Shown: piece by piece, positions 21,494 through 32,959 of the stretch | Position numbering within the stretch: position 1 is the stretch's first letter | Layout of the letters: each line of letters begins with the position of its first letter | Source of the DNA: Heterostelium album PN500 | Lineage: Eukaryota; Evosea; Eumycetozoa; Acytosteliales; Acytosteliaceae | Assembly: GCF_000004825.1 (NCBI RefSeq) | Contig: NW_008805072.1 | Location: forward strand, 434,001 to 498,000 | Reading direction: 5' to 3' | DNA: 64,000 nt | Program-made: the position numbers and the translations under genes | Notes under the pieces: model-generated | Database searches by the model: none | What the model was told of the DNA's origin: nothing | The model's input: the letters and a program-made list of their open reading frames with translations, nothing else

Positions 21494-22849
21494 CGGATGT
21501 TGCTATTATTTTTAAAAATAGATATAAAGACTAAAATAAATATATCTTAATATTTCATAGTAGTATATGAATAGTTAAATATTTGTATTGTAATGGTAAT
21601 AATAGATAATATATAAATATATATTTGTGGAAAAGTTTGGGTAGATAAAACAATTGTTAATAATTGGGGAGAAGAAAATGGAAACAAAAAAACTAAGTTA
21701 AAATTAAATAAGAAAAAGAGACAGTAATCAGTCAATAGCACTTGTAATTTGATATCAAATTCTTCAATCTATAGTTGTTATTGTTGTTGCTGCTACTGTT
21801 GTTGTTTTAGACAATCAAAATCAAAATAATAGGGTTCAGTCAACTCAACAAAGATGAATTGTGAAGATCTAATAGAGTGTATATTTAATTTAAATATACA
21901 CTCTATCGGTGGTGGTGGTGTTCACTATCATTTTAACTCATTGTTAGAGAAATCATACACACACACACCAGTGATCACTTACTTGTAGGAAGAGATAGAT
22001 AGATAGATAGTGTTATTATTCAATTTTAAATTAATAATTCATTTTCGTGATCAATCATATGATTGATGGTGTATATTGTTGTTATCGCTATTGCAACACA
22101 CATACAACAAATATATATAAGCACACACACAAACAAAACAAACAAAACAAAACCAATATTATTAAAAACTCATTATTAATTGTATATTATTTTTGGGTGG
22201 TTTATATAAAGTTTTATGTTAATTATTTTTATGTTGATGAGTATGGAGCATTAGATCTACCTTATCATAATGTTCCAATCAATTTTTGAGTTTTTATTGT
22301 TAACTAAATTTAGTCTTGTTTGATAATTATTTACATTTATTGAATATCTTCAACACAATACATATACGAGATATTAAATGTATTGTTGATGTTGATGTTT
22401 GATTTTGATGATGTGGGTTCTACCCATTAGTGTTTTTGTTATTGTCGCTTTTATTATAAAATAAAAAGTCATAGGTGGTACCAAACCAAAACTTATATAT
22501 TTAATTATATTAATCTCTATTGATATGATATACAATTGTTAATTTAATATTTATTACAATTGTTTTGTTTTTTTTTTTTTTAAAAAAAAAATATATTTAT
22601 TTATTTGTAGACCAACCAGATTACATTTATTTTAACTAGCGCCACAAATATATATATAATTTGTTAACAAAAGAGTGGTTTGGTTGCTATTTTATTGGTT
22701 AATGATTGATTTAATATTAAAAATGATCAAAAAGATTAAAAAAAAAAAAAATTTAATGAAAATAAAAAAAAACGATAAATTAAACGAATCGTTAATTTGA
22801 TTGACATCATTGCAATATCATATGATAATAAATCTACAAGAATATTAAT
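21494..22849. other. 1.36-kb spacer between divergent GPCR and NOA1 genes
   Basis: AT-rich spacer with GTTGTT and CACACA patches. It contains a perfect long palindrome (21872-21906, separate entry), followed by GGTGGTGGTGGTG, and a TAGATAGATAGATAG tract at about 21994-22010. Short open frames (for example at 22047-22289) have no coding character. It must hold the promoters of both flanking genes. Confidence 0.6.
21872..21906. repeat. Perfect 17-bp inverted repeat with one-base centre
   Basis: Arms of 17 bases, ATAGAGTGTATATTTAA and its exact reverse complement, separated by a single T. It lies about 380 bases upstream of the GPCR start and about 940 bases upstream of the NOA1 start. It could be a dimeric transcription-factor site or a cruciform-forming element, or it could be a mutational palindrome. 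Confidence 0.8.
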
Positions 22850-24784
22850 ATGATCAATAGTATAAAATTATTAATAAATAGTGGTGGTGGTGGTAGTAAA
22901 GGTATACATCATCATATATATCGATCAATCTTCTCCTTGAAACCCAATGTATATAATAATAATAATAGTTTAACTTTACCTTCAAATCATTCTTTGAATT
23001 ACTCTGGAAATAATAATATCAATATAAATAGAAATTACTATTGCTCTATATCGAGTGAGAATGACTCGACAATAGCAACAACAACAACGACATCGACAGA
23101 AACAACAAAGAAACTTACATCAATAGAAAAGAATAAAGAGAAAAAGAGAAAACAAAAAGAATTGATTTTGAAGCAATTAGAGATTGACGAATCATTACAG
23201 GTTGACAATGAATTGACGGATAAAGAACATTTGACACTACTCGATATGAATCGTTCAATGCTATCAAGTAGTAGGTGTACTGGTTGTGGATGTTCTCTGC
23301 AGTGCGATCATCCCAATCAACTTGGCTACATACCCAAATCCGTTGCAATCCGATATCTACTAAATAAAAACAAGAAACCGTCAGATACAACAACCTCTGA
23401 CACATCAGAGGACGATTACTACGATGAAGAATATGAAAAATACAGAAAATTAACAATTGAAGAAGAAGCAAAGAGAAATGTATGTAAAAAATCAAATAAT
23501 AATAATATTGTATTGCAATGTAATATATTACAATCAAACTAACCGGTTGACAAATATGTTTGTTTATGTTAAAAGTTTGAAAATTTCAGTGTAAAGAATG
23601 GTTCAAAGAAGAATATGAATGAAAAGGAAACATGTCAGCGATGTCATATGTTGAAACACTATGGAAAGGTAGTTCCAATTAAGATTCCTGTGGAGGAGTT
23701 CAGACATAAGCTATCGCCTATCAAGGACATGAATTGTGTGGTGGTTAAAGTTGTAGATATCATGGATTTCCATGGAACTTTTGTAGAGAACTTTAGAAAA
23801 ATCATAGGAAACAACCCGGTTATTCTAGTTGGAAACAAGATGGATGTTCTACCTGCGGATATTCATCGTAATCGTATAGAAGACTGGTTGCGTCGTGAGT
23901 GCAAACTCCGAGGAATGGTAGTCTCGCATGTAACGCTCCTCTCCAGTGCCAGTCGTGACGGTATCGCCAAATTCATTGTGGAACTCGAAAAGTTGCGTCG
24001 TGGACGTGATGTCTTTGTAGTTGGATGTTCAAACGTTGGAAAATCTACATTCCTCAATGCGTTGGTCGATGAATACAGAGAGAAAGTGATATTCAATGAA
24101 AATGAACAAGGAAATAGTGGCAGCAGTAACAACAACAACAACCAAGCTAAACCAAGTGCATTGGAACGTGCAACTACATCGATATTCCCTGGAACAACTC
24201 TGAATATTATCTCTGTACCGCTATGGAGTAATTCCACGTTGTTTGATACACCGGGTGTCGATAATCCCTATCAAATCACCAAGTTGCTACGTCCGAATGA
24301 GCTGAAGATGGTGATTCCGGGCAAGCGTATCAAACCCTCGATCTCTCATATGATAAAAGGCAAATCGATATTCCTTGGTGGTCTCGCTCGAATCGATTAT
24401 CAAGGTGGCTTGGCAACTTTCACCGTTTACGTATCGAATCATCTGCCAGTGCATATCTGTAAGACCGAGAAGGCAGACGCTCTCTTTGAGCGACAACGCG
24501 GCAAGCTACTTTCACCGCCGCTGACAGAGGACCAAGATCGCTTCGACAATGACGAATCAATCAAACTGACACAGGTCAAGCGATTCACTATTACACCGGA
24601 GAAGATCGACTTTAAACATACTCATTCCGATATTGTCATTTCTGGGCTTGGATGGATTGCAATCAAACCACTGTCAACCTCTTTACAACCAATGAAAATA
24701 ACAGTACACACTCCCAAAGGTATAGATGTATCACTTAGAGATCCACTCGTTCCATTTACAGATTCATATAACCTAATAAAATAG
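22850..24784 (+). CDS. noa1: NOA1/YqeH-type circularly permuted mitochondrial GTPase
   Basis: Two exons (22850..23479 and about 23597..24784) give about 605 residues. The acceptor that keeps the frame is an AG just after the first candidate CAG, leading into NGSKKNMNEKE. The GTPase motifs come in permuted order: G4 NKMD (near residue 290), G5 SSAS, then G1 GCSNVGKST (near 353), G2 FPGTT, and G3 DTPG (near 427). A treble-clef zinc motif lies ahead of them: CTGCGCSLQ from residue 143 and CQRCHMLKHYG after the intron. This is the YqeH/NOA1 layout; these proteins assist small-subunit ribosome assembly in bacteria and mitochondria. The N terminus (about 100 residues, basic and Asn/Ser/Thr-rich) could serve as a mitochondrial presequence. 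No damage is apparent. Confidence 0.9.
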
Positions 24785-25153
24785 TCGAGAAACTTTCTTA
24801 AGATCCTAGTTGTGTGAATCAACAATAACAAAAACAAGAAATAATTCAAGACTTTATTATTATTATTATTATTTTTAATCTTTATTAATATTTGATTGAT
24901 TTAGGGAAATTTCCCTAAATCATCATCATTATTATTATAATTATTATTATTATTACTTTTTTTTTTAATAAATAGTATAATCTTGTAAAAGAATACATCG
25001 ATTGTATATATATTACAAGTTAAGTTGGTTGTTAATTATCTTTTTTTGTATTTAACATATTGTTGCTTTGTTGTTTTGTTATTTCTTTTTTTGTAATAGT
25101 TGTTGTTGTTGTTGTTGTTGTTGTCTTAAGATGTAATAATAATAATAAGTTGA
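24785..25153. other. Tail-to-tail spacer with palindrome and GTT repeats
   Basis: Spacer between two convergent genes. It contains ATT triplet runs, a perfect 26-bp palindrome at 24897-24922 (separate entry) and a run of GTT triplets at about 25095-25125. Both genes' polyadenylation regions must lie here. Confidence 0.6.
24897..24922. terminator. Perfect 26-bp palindrome in a convergent intergenic region
   Basis: Two 13-base arms (first arm TGATTTAGGGAAA) with no spacer, lying between the 3' ends of two convergent genes and flanked by T- and A-rich DNA. Its position suggests a 3'-end or termination role for either strand, but this is inference only. Confidence 0.35.
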
Positions 25154-26886
25154 TTATTTAGTATCCAATAACATTGTGTTTGGTGTTTCAATGTAGGATT
25201 TCAAGAGATTGGAAAAATTAGCCATGGTTGCACCATCGATTACACGGTGATCTGCGGACCAACTGATTTGCATCAAATGAACTGGATATACATTATTGTT
25301 TTTATCGAATCTTGGTAGCTTTTGAATCTTACCGATGGCACCGATTGCAACCTCTGGCAAGAGAAGAACTGGCGATGCATAGGTACCTCCGATAGTACCG
25401 ATGTTTGAAAGTGAGAAAGTACCGCCTGACATATCGTTTGGTGTAAGCTGTCCTGCCAATCCAACCTTTTGTAATCTATTCAACTCTTGAGCGATCTCGA
25501 AAATCGACTTGCTCTCAACTCCCTTAATATTTGGTACCAACAAACCTTGTGGTGTATCCATTGCAACACCGATATTATGGTAATTCTAGAATAGAGGAGG
25601 GTAGTTGAATTGAGTTTTTGTTTGTGTTTGTGTTTAGTTAGAAAAAACTATTATATTCTTTGATAATATTACTATGTGATTATAATATATAACAATATTA
25701 CCTTGACAATGATTTCTGTTTCATTTGGTGACATGCTTGAGTTCAATGTTGGATATTTCAAGAGGGCAAGCGAAGTTGCCTTGATCAAGAATGGAAGATA
25801 ACTTAATTTGATTCCACGTGACTCGGCCATTGGCTTCAATTGTTGTCTTAGAAGCATCAATCCATCCATTAGATATTCGTCGCAATAACCAAAGTGTGGT
25901 ACGAGTGCAGCGGCATTCATGGTCTTGACCATAACCTTCTTGATACCAGTGATTGGAATACGTGTTTCTCTGTCTTTTTGTGATGAAGCAGTAGCAGCTG
26001 GTGTTGGTGCTGGAGTAGTGGCAGCAGCTGGAGCGGCAGCAACAACAGCAGTTTGATTTCCATTGAGGAAATTCAAGAGATCCTCCTTCAAAACACGACC
26101 ATCCTTACCGTTACCTCTGACCTGACTCAATTTGACACTGTTCAACTTGGCCAAGTGACGAACCGATGGAGTTGCCAATACTTTCAATGGATTTCCACCG
26201 ACTGTAATAATATTATGTTCGTGATCTGATGATGATGATGATGATGTAGTAGTTGATGCTGATGCTGATGGTGTTGGTGCTGCAGCTGCAACTGGAGCAG
26301 AGGCAACTGGAGCAGCGGCACCTCCCTCTGGAATGATATCGACCAATGGTGATCCTACCTTTGCCATATCTCCTACTTTATAATATAACTTTGAAATGAC
26401 ACCATCGTATCTACTTGTAATCTAAAAATATATATATATTAACATTACAATTAATATTCAATTGTTAAAGAATCGGAGATTGATTGTTTGTTGATCATTA
26501 AAACAAACTAAACATACCTCTACAGTAGCTTTGTCAGATTGGACATCACAGAGGTGATCGAACTCCTTGATGGAATCACCGACTTTGAAGTGCCAATTGA
26601 TGATCTCACACTCTGCAATACCTTCACCGATATCTGCCAATTTGAATTGAATTGGTGCAGCACTGGAGTATTGACGAACCGAATATTGCAAGTTGTTACC
26701 ATTTAGTTTGTTGAGTGAAATACGTTGTTGTTGTTGTTGTTGTTGTTGATTTCCATAAGACATGACATTGTTAGTTGATGATGATGATAATGATCTGCTA
26801 ACCAATGATAGCGAAGATCTGATCATACTACCACTACCAGAGCCAACCGATGAAACTCTAATCAATCTTTGTAATTGTTTAGACAT
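25154..26886 (-). CDS. bkdC: Branched-chain 2-oxoacid dehydrogenase E2 (dihydrolipoyl transacylase)
   Basis: Three exons (26886..26518, 26421..25702, 25585..25154; all phase 0) give 506 residues. The product transfers branched-chain acyl groups to CoA in the mitochondrial matrix, in valine, leucine and isoleucine breakdown. In order: a presequence-like N terminus rich in Arg/Ser with a Gln run (CAA repeat), then a lipoyl domain with the attachment Lys119 in SDKATVE. Next come an Ala/Ser/Pro linker, a peripheral subunit-binding domain (about 206-240, [12 protein letters not shown]...[12 protein letters not shown]) and the catalytic domain ending with His476 and Asp480 in [20 protein letters not shown] and the closing sequence fit DBT better than pyruvate or oxoglutarate E2. 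I chose the Met at 26886 because the 12 residues upstream look like leader sequence. AAACT repeats precede it. Confidence 0.92.
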
Positions 26887-26935
26887 GTCTCTTTTTTTTC
26901 TATATTTTTTTAATTTAATCAACTAATAATAACAA

Positions 26936-26971
26936 ACTAAACTAAACTAAACTAAACTAAACTAAACTAAA
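26936..26971. repeat. AAACT pentamer tandem repeat
   Basis: About seven tandem five-base units (AAACT) just upstream of the E2 gene start, within its probable 5' leader or promoter. A microsatellite with no evident function. Confidence 0.75.
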
Positions 26972-28519
26972 GAAATGAATGAAAAAAAATAATGATTTTA
27001 AATAACAAAGCGTGTGGAATTAGATAGAACACTTCAAAACACCGATTTTTACAAAAAAAAAAAAAAAACTTTTATGATTTCAAAATCCCAAAAAGAAATT
27101 TCAAACTTTGGTCAATATCATAGGCTAAATAATGCTGAGGTACAGCTTAATAGTTGTTTTCAACTTGTTTGCAAAAATATTACAATTTAAAATTTCTTTT
27201 ATTTATTTATTTTTTTCTCAACAATTAACTATTAATTAATAGATAGTTAATTTGCAAACAAAAAATATAACCACACTTTAATATCAAATGTTAAATGTTA
27301 ATGAATATAAATACATATTTATATATATATATTTATATATAATTCAATAATATCTTTTATTCTAGAATTATTTTGATTCTTTTTTATATTTAATATTTTC
27401 ATTTATTTATTTTTTTTGTAGTTATTAAGATAACAAGTTCAGTTCGATAGTGGTTATCAGATAATGGAGATAATCCCAGATTGATATTACTATTATTTAT
27501 TTTTGTTGTGCATAATGCATTGCCCGATTTACAAATAAAAATAATAAAGTAACGTAGTTCGTAAAAAAAATGGGCAATTTTTTTTATTTATTTCGTACCA
27601 AAGTTTTGTTTTGATTTTTTTTAATTTTTTTTTAAGTTTTTTTACCATAGTTTTTTGACATAGTTCACTAACATTAATCTTTCCTTCTTTTTTTTTTTTT
27701 TTTTTTTTTGATAGACAGACATATACAAGTAGGTAGCTGATTATCATTACTTCAAAATTCAAAGAATAATAATGTGATCAATTTCAATGTGTTATGAATA
27801 GTCAATTATCATCTTAATTTAGATTGTTTTTATTTATTATTTATTGTTTTCCAGTGTAGAGATACGAGTAAATAAAAATAATAGAATTCTAGAATTTTAG
27901 ATTAATAATAAAATGATAATAAAATAAGTTTTAGAAAAGAATAAAATTAGAATAACAACAATAATAATAACAATAATACAATAGCAATAAAATTCAATGC
28001 AATTGCATACAAGTAATAGGAATTATTATTATTGAACTTAAGATGAAAACAATTCAGATTTAAGATTTTTTATAGCGCATTGCTTTACTTTCGATTTTAA
28101 TCGAAAACGAAACGAACCTATATATCAATCAATAATTTTGAAGCATTTGTTTTTAGTAAAAGTCGTAGAATAATAACAGTAGACACACCAACCTTTCAAT
28201 TCACCATTTGTTACTAGATTTAGTTTTTGTTTTTTTATTTTTATTTTTAAAAAAAAATTCACATATTATCTATTACACACATATTTGTTTTGTTACGCAT
28301 AAACTAAACCAACTCAAAACAGCAATTTTATCGATAAAAATCTTTTTTTTATAGTTTTGCTATTATTATTTTTTTAAAACTATAGTTTTTTTTTTGTTTT
28401 TTTGTACAATAACAATTGTGAAATAATATCATAATAATAATAATTAAAAATCGAATAAAAAGTTGTATATAATTTTTGTATTAATATTCAAAATTCATTA
28501 AAATTTATTAATAATAGCA
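26972..28519. other. 1.5-kb spacer between divergent E2 and NAC-beta genes
   Basis: Strongly AT-rich DNA with long poly-T and poly-A tracts (near 27685-27710) and TATATA stretches (27310-27340). I looked for coding, tRNA-like or repeated sequence and found none that I would defend. Small open frames here are low complexity. It holds the promoters of both neighbours; NAC beta is normally highly expressed. Confidence 0.6.
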
Positions 28520-29070
28520 ATGGACGTTAACATTGAGAAGTTGAACAAATTGGCCGAGAAAGTACGTACTGGTGGTCCAGGTTCAGTCCGTAGAAAGAAG
28601 CAAGTAGTCCACAACAAGGCTGGTGGTGTTGACAACAGACAACTCCAAGCTAAGCTCCAATCCCTCGGTGTCAGACCAATCCAAGGTATTGAAGAAGTCA
28701 ACCTCTTCAAGACTGACGGTACTATCATCCACTTCGATAACCCACATGTCCAAACCGCCCAAAAGACATTTGTCGTCTCTGGTACCGCTCAAAACAAGAG
28801 TAAGTAAAAAAAACAAAAAAAAACATTCATAAAAACAACAAAAAGTCTTACAAATTGTTACTTCTTTTTCTCTTTCTTTTTTATTTACTTCTCACAATAT
28901 AAATAATAGCCCTCCAAGAGCTCCTTCCAGGTATCATCAGTCACCTCGGAGCTGACAACATCGAAAACTTAAAGAAAATCGCCGAGCAATTCCAAGTAAG
29001 AGGAGACAACAAGGCTGATGATGATGTCCCAACCCTCGTCGACAACTTTGAAACTGCCGCTCAAAACTAA
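28520..29070 (+). CDS. nacB: Nascent polypeptide-associated complex subunit beta (BTF3)
   Basis: Two exons (28520..28799 and 28910..29070; split Thr codon, donor GTAAGT) give 146 residues. The product binds ribosomes and, with NAC alpha, shields emerging chains and controls SRP access. The ribosome-binding motif RRKKQ is present in [13 protein letters not shown] near residues 20-33. The NAC domain follows ([33 protein letters not shown]) and the C terminus is acidic. Codons end mostly in C or G compared with neighbours, a sign of strong expression. Length and sequence are normal for the family. The symbol is by homology. Confidence 0.94.
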
Positions 29071-29329
29071 AATAATTAAATTAAACTAAAAACTTTTTTA
29101 TTATATAACAAAAAAAGAAGAAAAAAAAAAACAAAAAGAATCAACAAATTTTGAAGTCATTATTACTTGTTTATTTTAAATTGATTTTAATTTAATTATT
29201 TTTTTTCCTCGTCTTTTTTTTTTTTAAATTGAATTTCATTAATTGTAATTTAATAATAATCTCATCTGCATCTTTAATATTATTATTATTTTAATTATTA
29301 TTTTAAATAAAAAGATAAAATACAAATAA

Positions 29330-30636
29330 ATGACAACGAATAATAATGATATAAAAGTACCGGTTACTTTAATTTCCGGATTTTTAGGTGCTGGAAAAGT
29401 ATGTTATACATGGCTAGTGTTATCAATTTAGTTTTGTTTACTAATTAGAGATGATTATCTATCTATCTATAACCGGTTATCTTTTAGACAACATTTTTAA
29501 ATTATATTTTGAATGAACAGAATGAAAAGAAAATAGCGGTTATACAAAATGAGTATGGATCTGGTATTGGTATAGAAACTGCAATGATTAGAGGTGAAGA
29601 TGGTAGTAAGGTATCAGAGTGGTTAGAGTTTCCAAATGGTTGCATTTGTTGCACTGTTAAGGATGACTTTTTGAAGTCTGTAGAGGATCTTTTAAAGAGA
29701 AAAGATAAATTTGATTATATTTTAATTGAATCAACTGGAATGGTAATTAATAATGATTATTTATTCTATAGATAGTTAGATTAACTATTTATTATTAACA
29801 TAGTAAATTGGTTTATTTATTTTTTTTTTTTTTTTTTGAATTGGTAATAGGGTGATCCTGGACAGATTAGTTCTTCGCTTTGGGTTGATGATGAACTTGG
29901 ATCGCCTGTCTATTTGGATAGTATCATTACTGTGGTGGATTGTAAGAATATTCTTAGACAGATCGACGAGCATGACAATCCGATGCCCAACGACAAGATG
30001 AGATATTCAAGTGAAGCGGAACGGCAGATTGCATTTGGTGATGTGATTCTATTGAACAAAGTTGATTTGGTGGATGACAAGCAACTTGCCGAGATCAACA
30101 AACGAATCAAAGAGATCAATCCATTCTGCAAGATCATACAGACCACCAGATCAGTAGTGTCACTCGATTCAGTATTGAATATAAAGTCATATACACCAAA
30201 TCTAGAAGTAATCAAATCTTATTTAGATGTACAAAACAATAATAGCAAAGGTAATAATGAGCATGGAGAATGTAATCATGATCACGATCATACAGATGGA
30301 TCTAGTTGTAGTGATAAACAACATAATCATTCAAGTCGTGTCAATACTATTTGTTTGGAGAGTGAAGGTTCAATAGATTTGATCGAGTTGAATAGATGGA
30401 TAGGTTCACTGGTATGGGAAGACTACAAAGATAGAATCTTTAGAATGAAAGGTTTGGTTGCAGTCAAAGGTGAACAAGAGAAGTACATTCTTCAAGGTGT
30501 ATACGAAACATTTGAAACACTGCCTTCTGGAATCAAATGGGGCACCGAGCTACCAAAGAACAAACTTGTATTCATAGGTGAGAACTTGATACAATCAGAT
30601 TTTGAACAATCATTTCAAACACTTTGCAAGAAATAA
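29330..30636 (+). CDS. ZNG1/CBWD-type zinc chaperone GTPase (CobW/COG0523 family)
   Basis: Three exons (29330..29398, 29488..29742, 29851..30636) encode 369 residues. The G1 P-loop is GFLGAGKTTFLNYIL; the first intron splits it after the Lys. The metal-binding CxCC motif is at residues 75-78 (GCICCTVKDD). Walker B-like and guanine-specificity elements are ESTG and LNKVDLVDD. A histidine-rich stretch (NHDHDHTD ... KQHNHSS) lies in the linker before the CobW C-terminal domain. Eukaryotic members deliver zinc to methionine aminopeptidase 1 in the cytosol. There is no targeting signal. The second intron ends after a T-run at 29820-29837. Family call firm, metal specificity inferred. Confidence 0.92.
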
Positions 30637-30873
30637 CAAACAACCTCAAACAACAAGCAACAATAACAACAACAATCAAATCTTTTAAATAATAATAATA
30701 ATAAAGTTAATTGTGTTTTATTTCATTTTGTTTTGTTTTTGAAAGGAAAGGATTATTAATTAATAAGGAGAGATTGGAATAACAAATTTGATAGATAAAA
30801 ATATTATAAATCTTAAGTGTTTGTTTTGATTTTGATTTTGATTTGATTTTGAATATGTTTTGTCTTGTCTTGT

Positions 30874-32371
30874 TTAGGCAGTGGTTGTGGAGTTACCAGT
30901 GGAACTGCCAGTGGTGGTTGTTGTTGGTGTTAGAGTTGGAGTTGGTGATGGAGTTGGAGTTACGACGAATTGACCGTCGGTGTTGTTGGCAAAGAAGTAG
31001 AGTTTCAAGAGTAGTGCAAGACCCAAGTGAAGTGCGGCAATTCCACCACAGATGATGAGACCTCTCTTGGTGTAGTCACCCTTGAGCGGTGCAAATACGT
31101 TGGTAACGAGGAATGCACCAGAGACCAATGTGCATACACCGACGACGATCCACTGAACGAGACCCACAGGAATCAAACAGATAATCGATGCTGGAATAAA
31201 GATAAACAGTGCGTATCCATAGATACAAAGCATATCCAAAATACGTAGTCCAAGTTTCATCCACTTGAAAATACCCCAAAGTACCAATGGAATAACCAAA
31301 GCATATCCATAGATTGCAATTGCACTATATACAACTGTTTTGAAATTTGCTTCCCATACTATAATAATAATAACAATAAAAATATTAGTTGAGTTTGTTT
31401 CTTAATTATATATATATTTATCTCTAATTAAAATACAAACATTTATGATCAGAGTGGAAATAGGAATTTAAATTTGCAGTGGCAGCAATAATAAATACTA
31501 ATGTAGTTGTTACCCAGAATGGTCCATAACTAAACAAGAAAGAAAGAGGTGAGAAAGAGTTATTAAAATTGAATTAGAGTTGAAGTTGTATAAAGCAATG
31601 ATCATTTAACTAAATCTTACATATCTGGATTCTCTCTAATTAAGTCAAAGAATGAAAACTTGATTGGTATCATTGATCTTAGTAAACGATGAGCAACTTC
31701 GGTTGTGTCAACATTGAATAGGAATCTGTAGTATTGTGGTTGATAAAAGCTATATTTCTTTTGATCTGCTTGTCCTTCGCTATTGAGGTTGACAGTCTCT
31801 GAGAAGTCAGCTATCAAAAATTAAATTACAATATTCATTTGGATTAGTTTCATTCGATCATCATATGATGACGACATTCTAAAGTTTGTTTTGTTTTGTT
31901 CATAAAAATAGATAGATAGATAGATTACCTTCAGGTACATTGATACCACCTCCACCGATTCTATTATTATTATTATTACTATTGTTATTTGATTTTGAAT
32001 TTACATCTATTGTTGCATGTTCGAAGCCTATATATATTATAATAAGTTCAGTTGATTTTGTTAATAATCAAATATATGATATATATTCATTCTGATTTTT
32101 CATAGCTATTGGTAGTTATTTATAACTTACTCTGAAATTGTAGATCAGGTTGATATTGAGTACTTTGTTTTGGAGCACTGCTGTAATCATCAAAGTTTAC
32201 ATTGGTGTTTGTAAAGATTGCTTGTGGTTGGTTGTTATATTGATTGTTAACATTGTTATTTGTATTGTTGTTGGTATTATTATTGATATTATTATTATTT
32301 GTTTGAGTTGGTGAAGTGGTGGGTACATCCGTATAGAATGGATTACCATCATCATGATTATTATAACTCAT
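30874..32371 (-). CDS. YIPF1/YIPF2-type Golgi membrane protein
   Basis: Five exons (32371..32131, 32027..31929, 31810..31621, 31529..31441, 31358..30874) give 367 residues. The N-terminal about 125 residues are cytosolic and Asn/Thr/Gln-rich. Then follow FYQPQYYRFLFNVDT, LLRSMIPIKFSFFDLIRENPDIYGPFW and five hydrophobic spans. This is the order seen in human YIPF1/2, including the CIYGYALFIFIPASI span and a conserved NPD-YGPFW entry into the first span. Yip1-family proteins work in Golgi/endosome trafficking, often with Rab GTPases. The C terminus after the last span is Pro/Thr-rich and ends GNSTTTA. Splicing at GTAAGT, GTAATC, GTAAGA and GTTTGT donors keeps the frame throughout. Confidence 0.88.
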
Positions 32372-32959
32372 TTTTATACAACTCTTTTCTTATAAATATA
32401 TTTATTCTCTCGGTGATTAAATTTAGTTTGTCTTATTATCTATATCTCTATCTTCTTTTCTAAAACTTTATCTTTTATCTTTTTATCTTTATATTAAATT
32501 TACAATATTAACAACTAACTAACTACAATATATTTTTAAAAAAAAAAAAAAACAATCTATTTGTTCAATATGATCTTCTACTACTACTACTTGTAAGTAA
32601 ACAATATAAAAAATATATATATAATAATAGTACTACTAATTATTAAAACAAATAATAAAATAAAAAAAAGTAAAAATATGAAAATTTTTTTAAAAGGGTG
32701 TGTGTGTTGAATAAACATAATGATAGAATACGTGGTTAATATTATTAATTTTTGAAATTCAAATTATTTCTTAATTAAATAAGATATCAAAAGTTAGTGA
32801 TTGTTTAAGACAACTTTGCTTTATCTTTTATCAATATCTTCTTTGTATCTAAATAAATAAAAATCAAACAAAACAAAATAAAAATAAAAACATTTATTAT
32901 TTATTTGAGAATAGAAAGTTGTTTTGAATCATTTTATAGTTATTAAACTAGTTTAATAG
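32372..32959. other. Spacer between divergent YIPF and WDR33 genes
   Basis: About 590 AT-rich bases containing the promoters of both neighbours. It includes a T-to-A-run at 32534-32552 and CTACTACTACTACTT at about 32577-32592. No gene seen. Confidence 0.55.

Noticed and set aside
22047-22289. 80-codon open frame between GPCR and NOA1
   Set aside because: Composed of repeats (ACA, AAAC); no family features.
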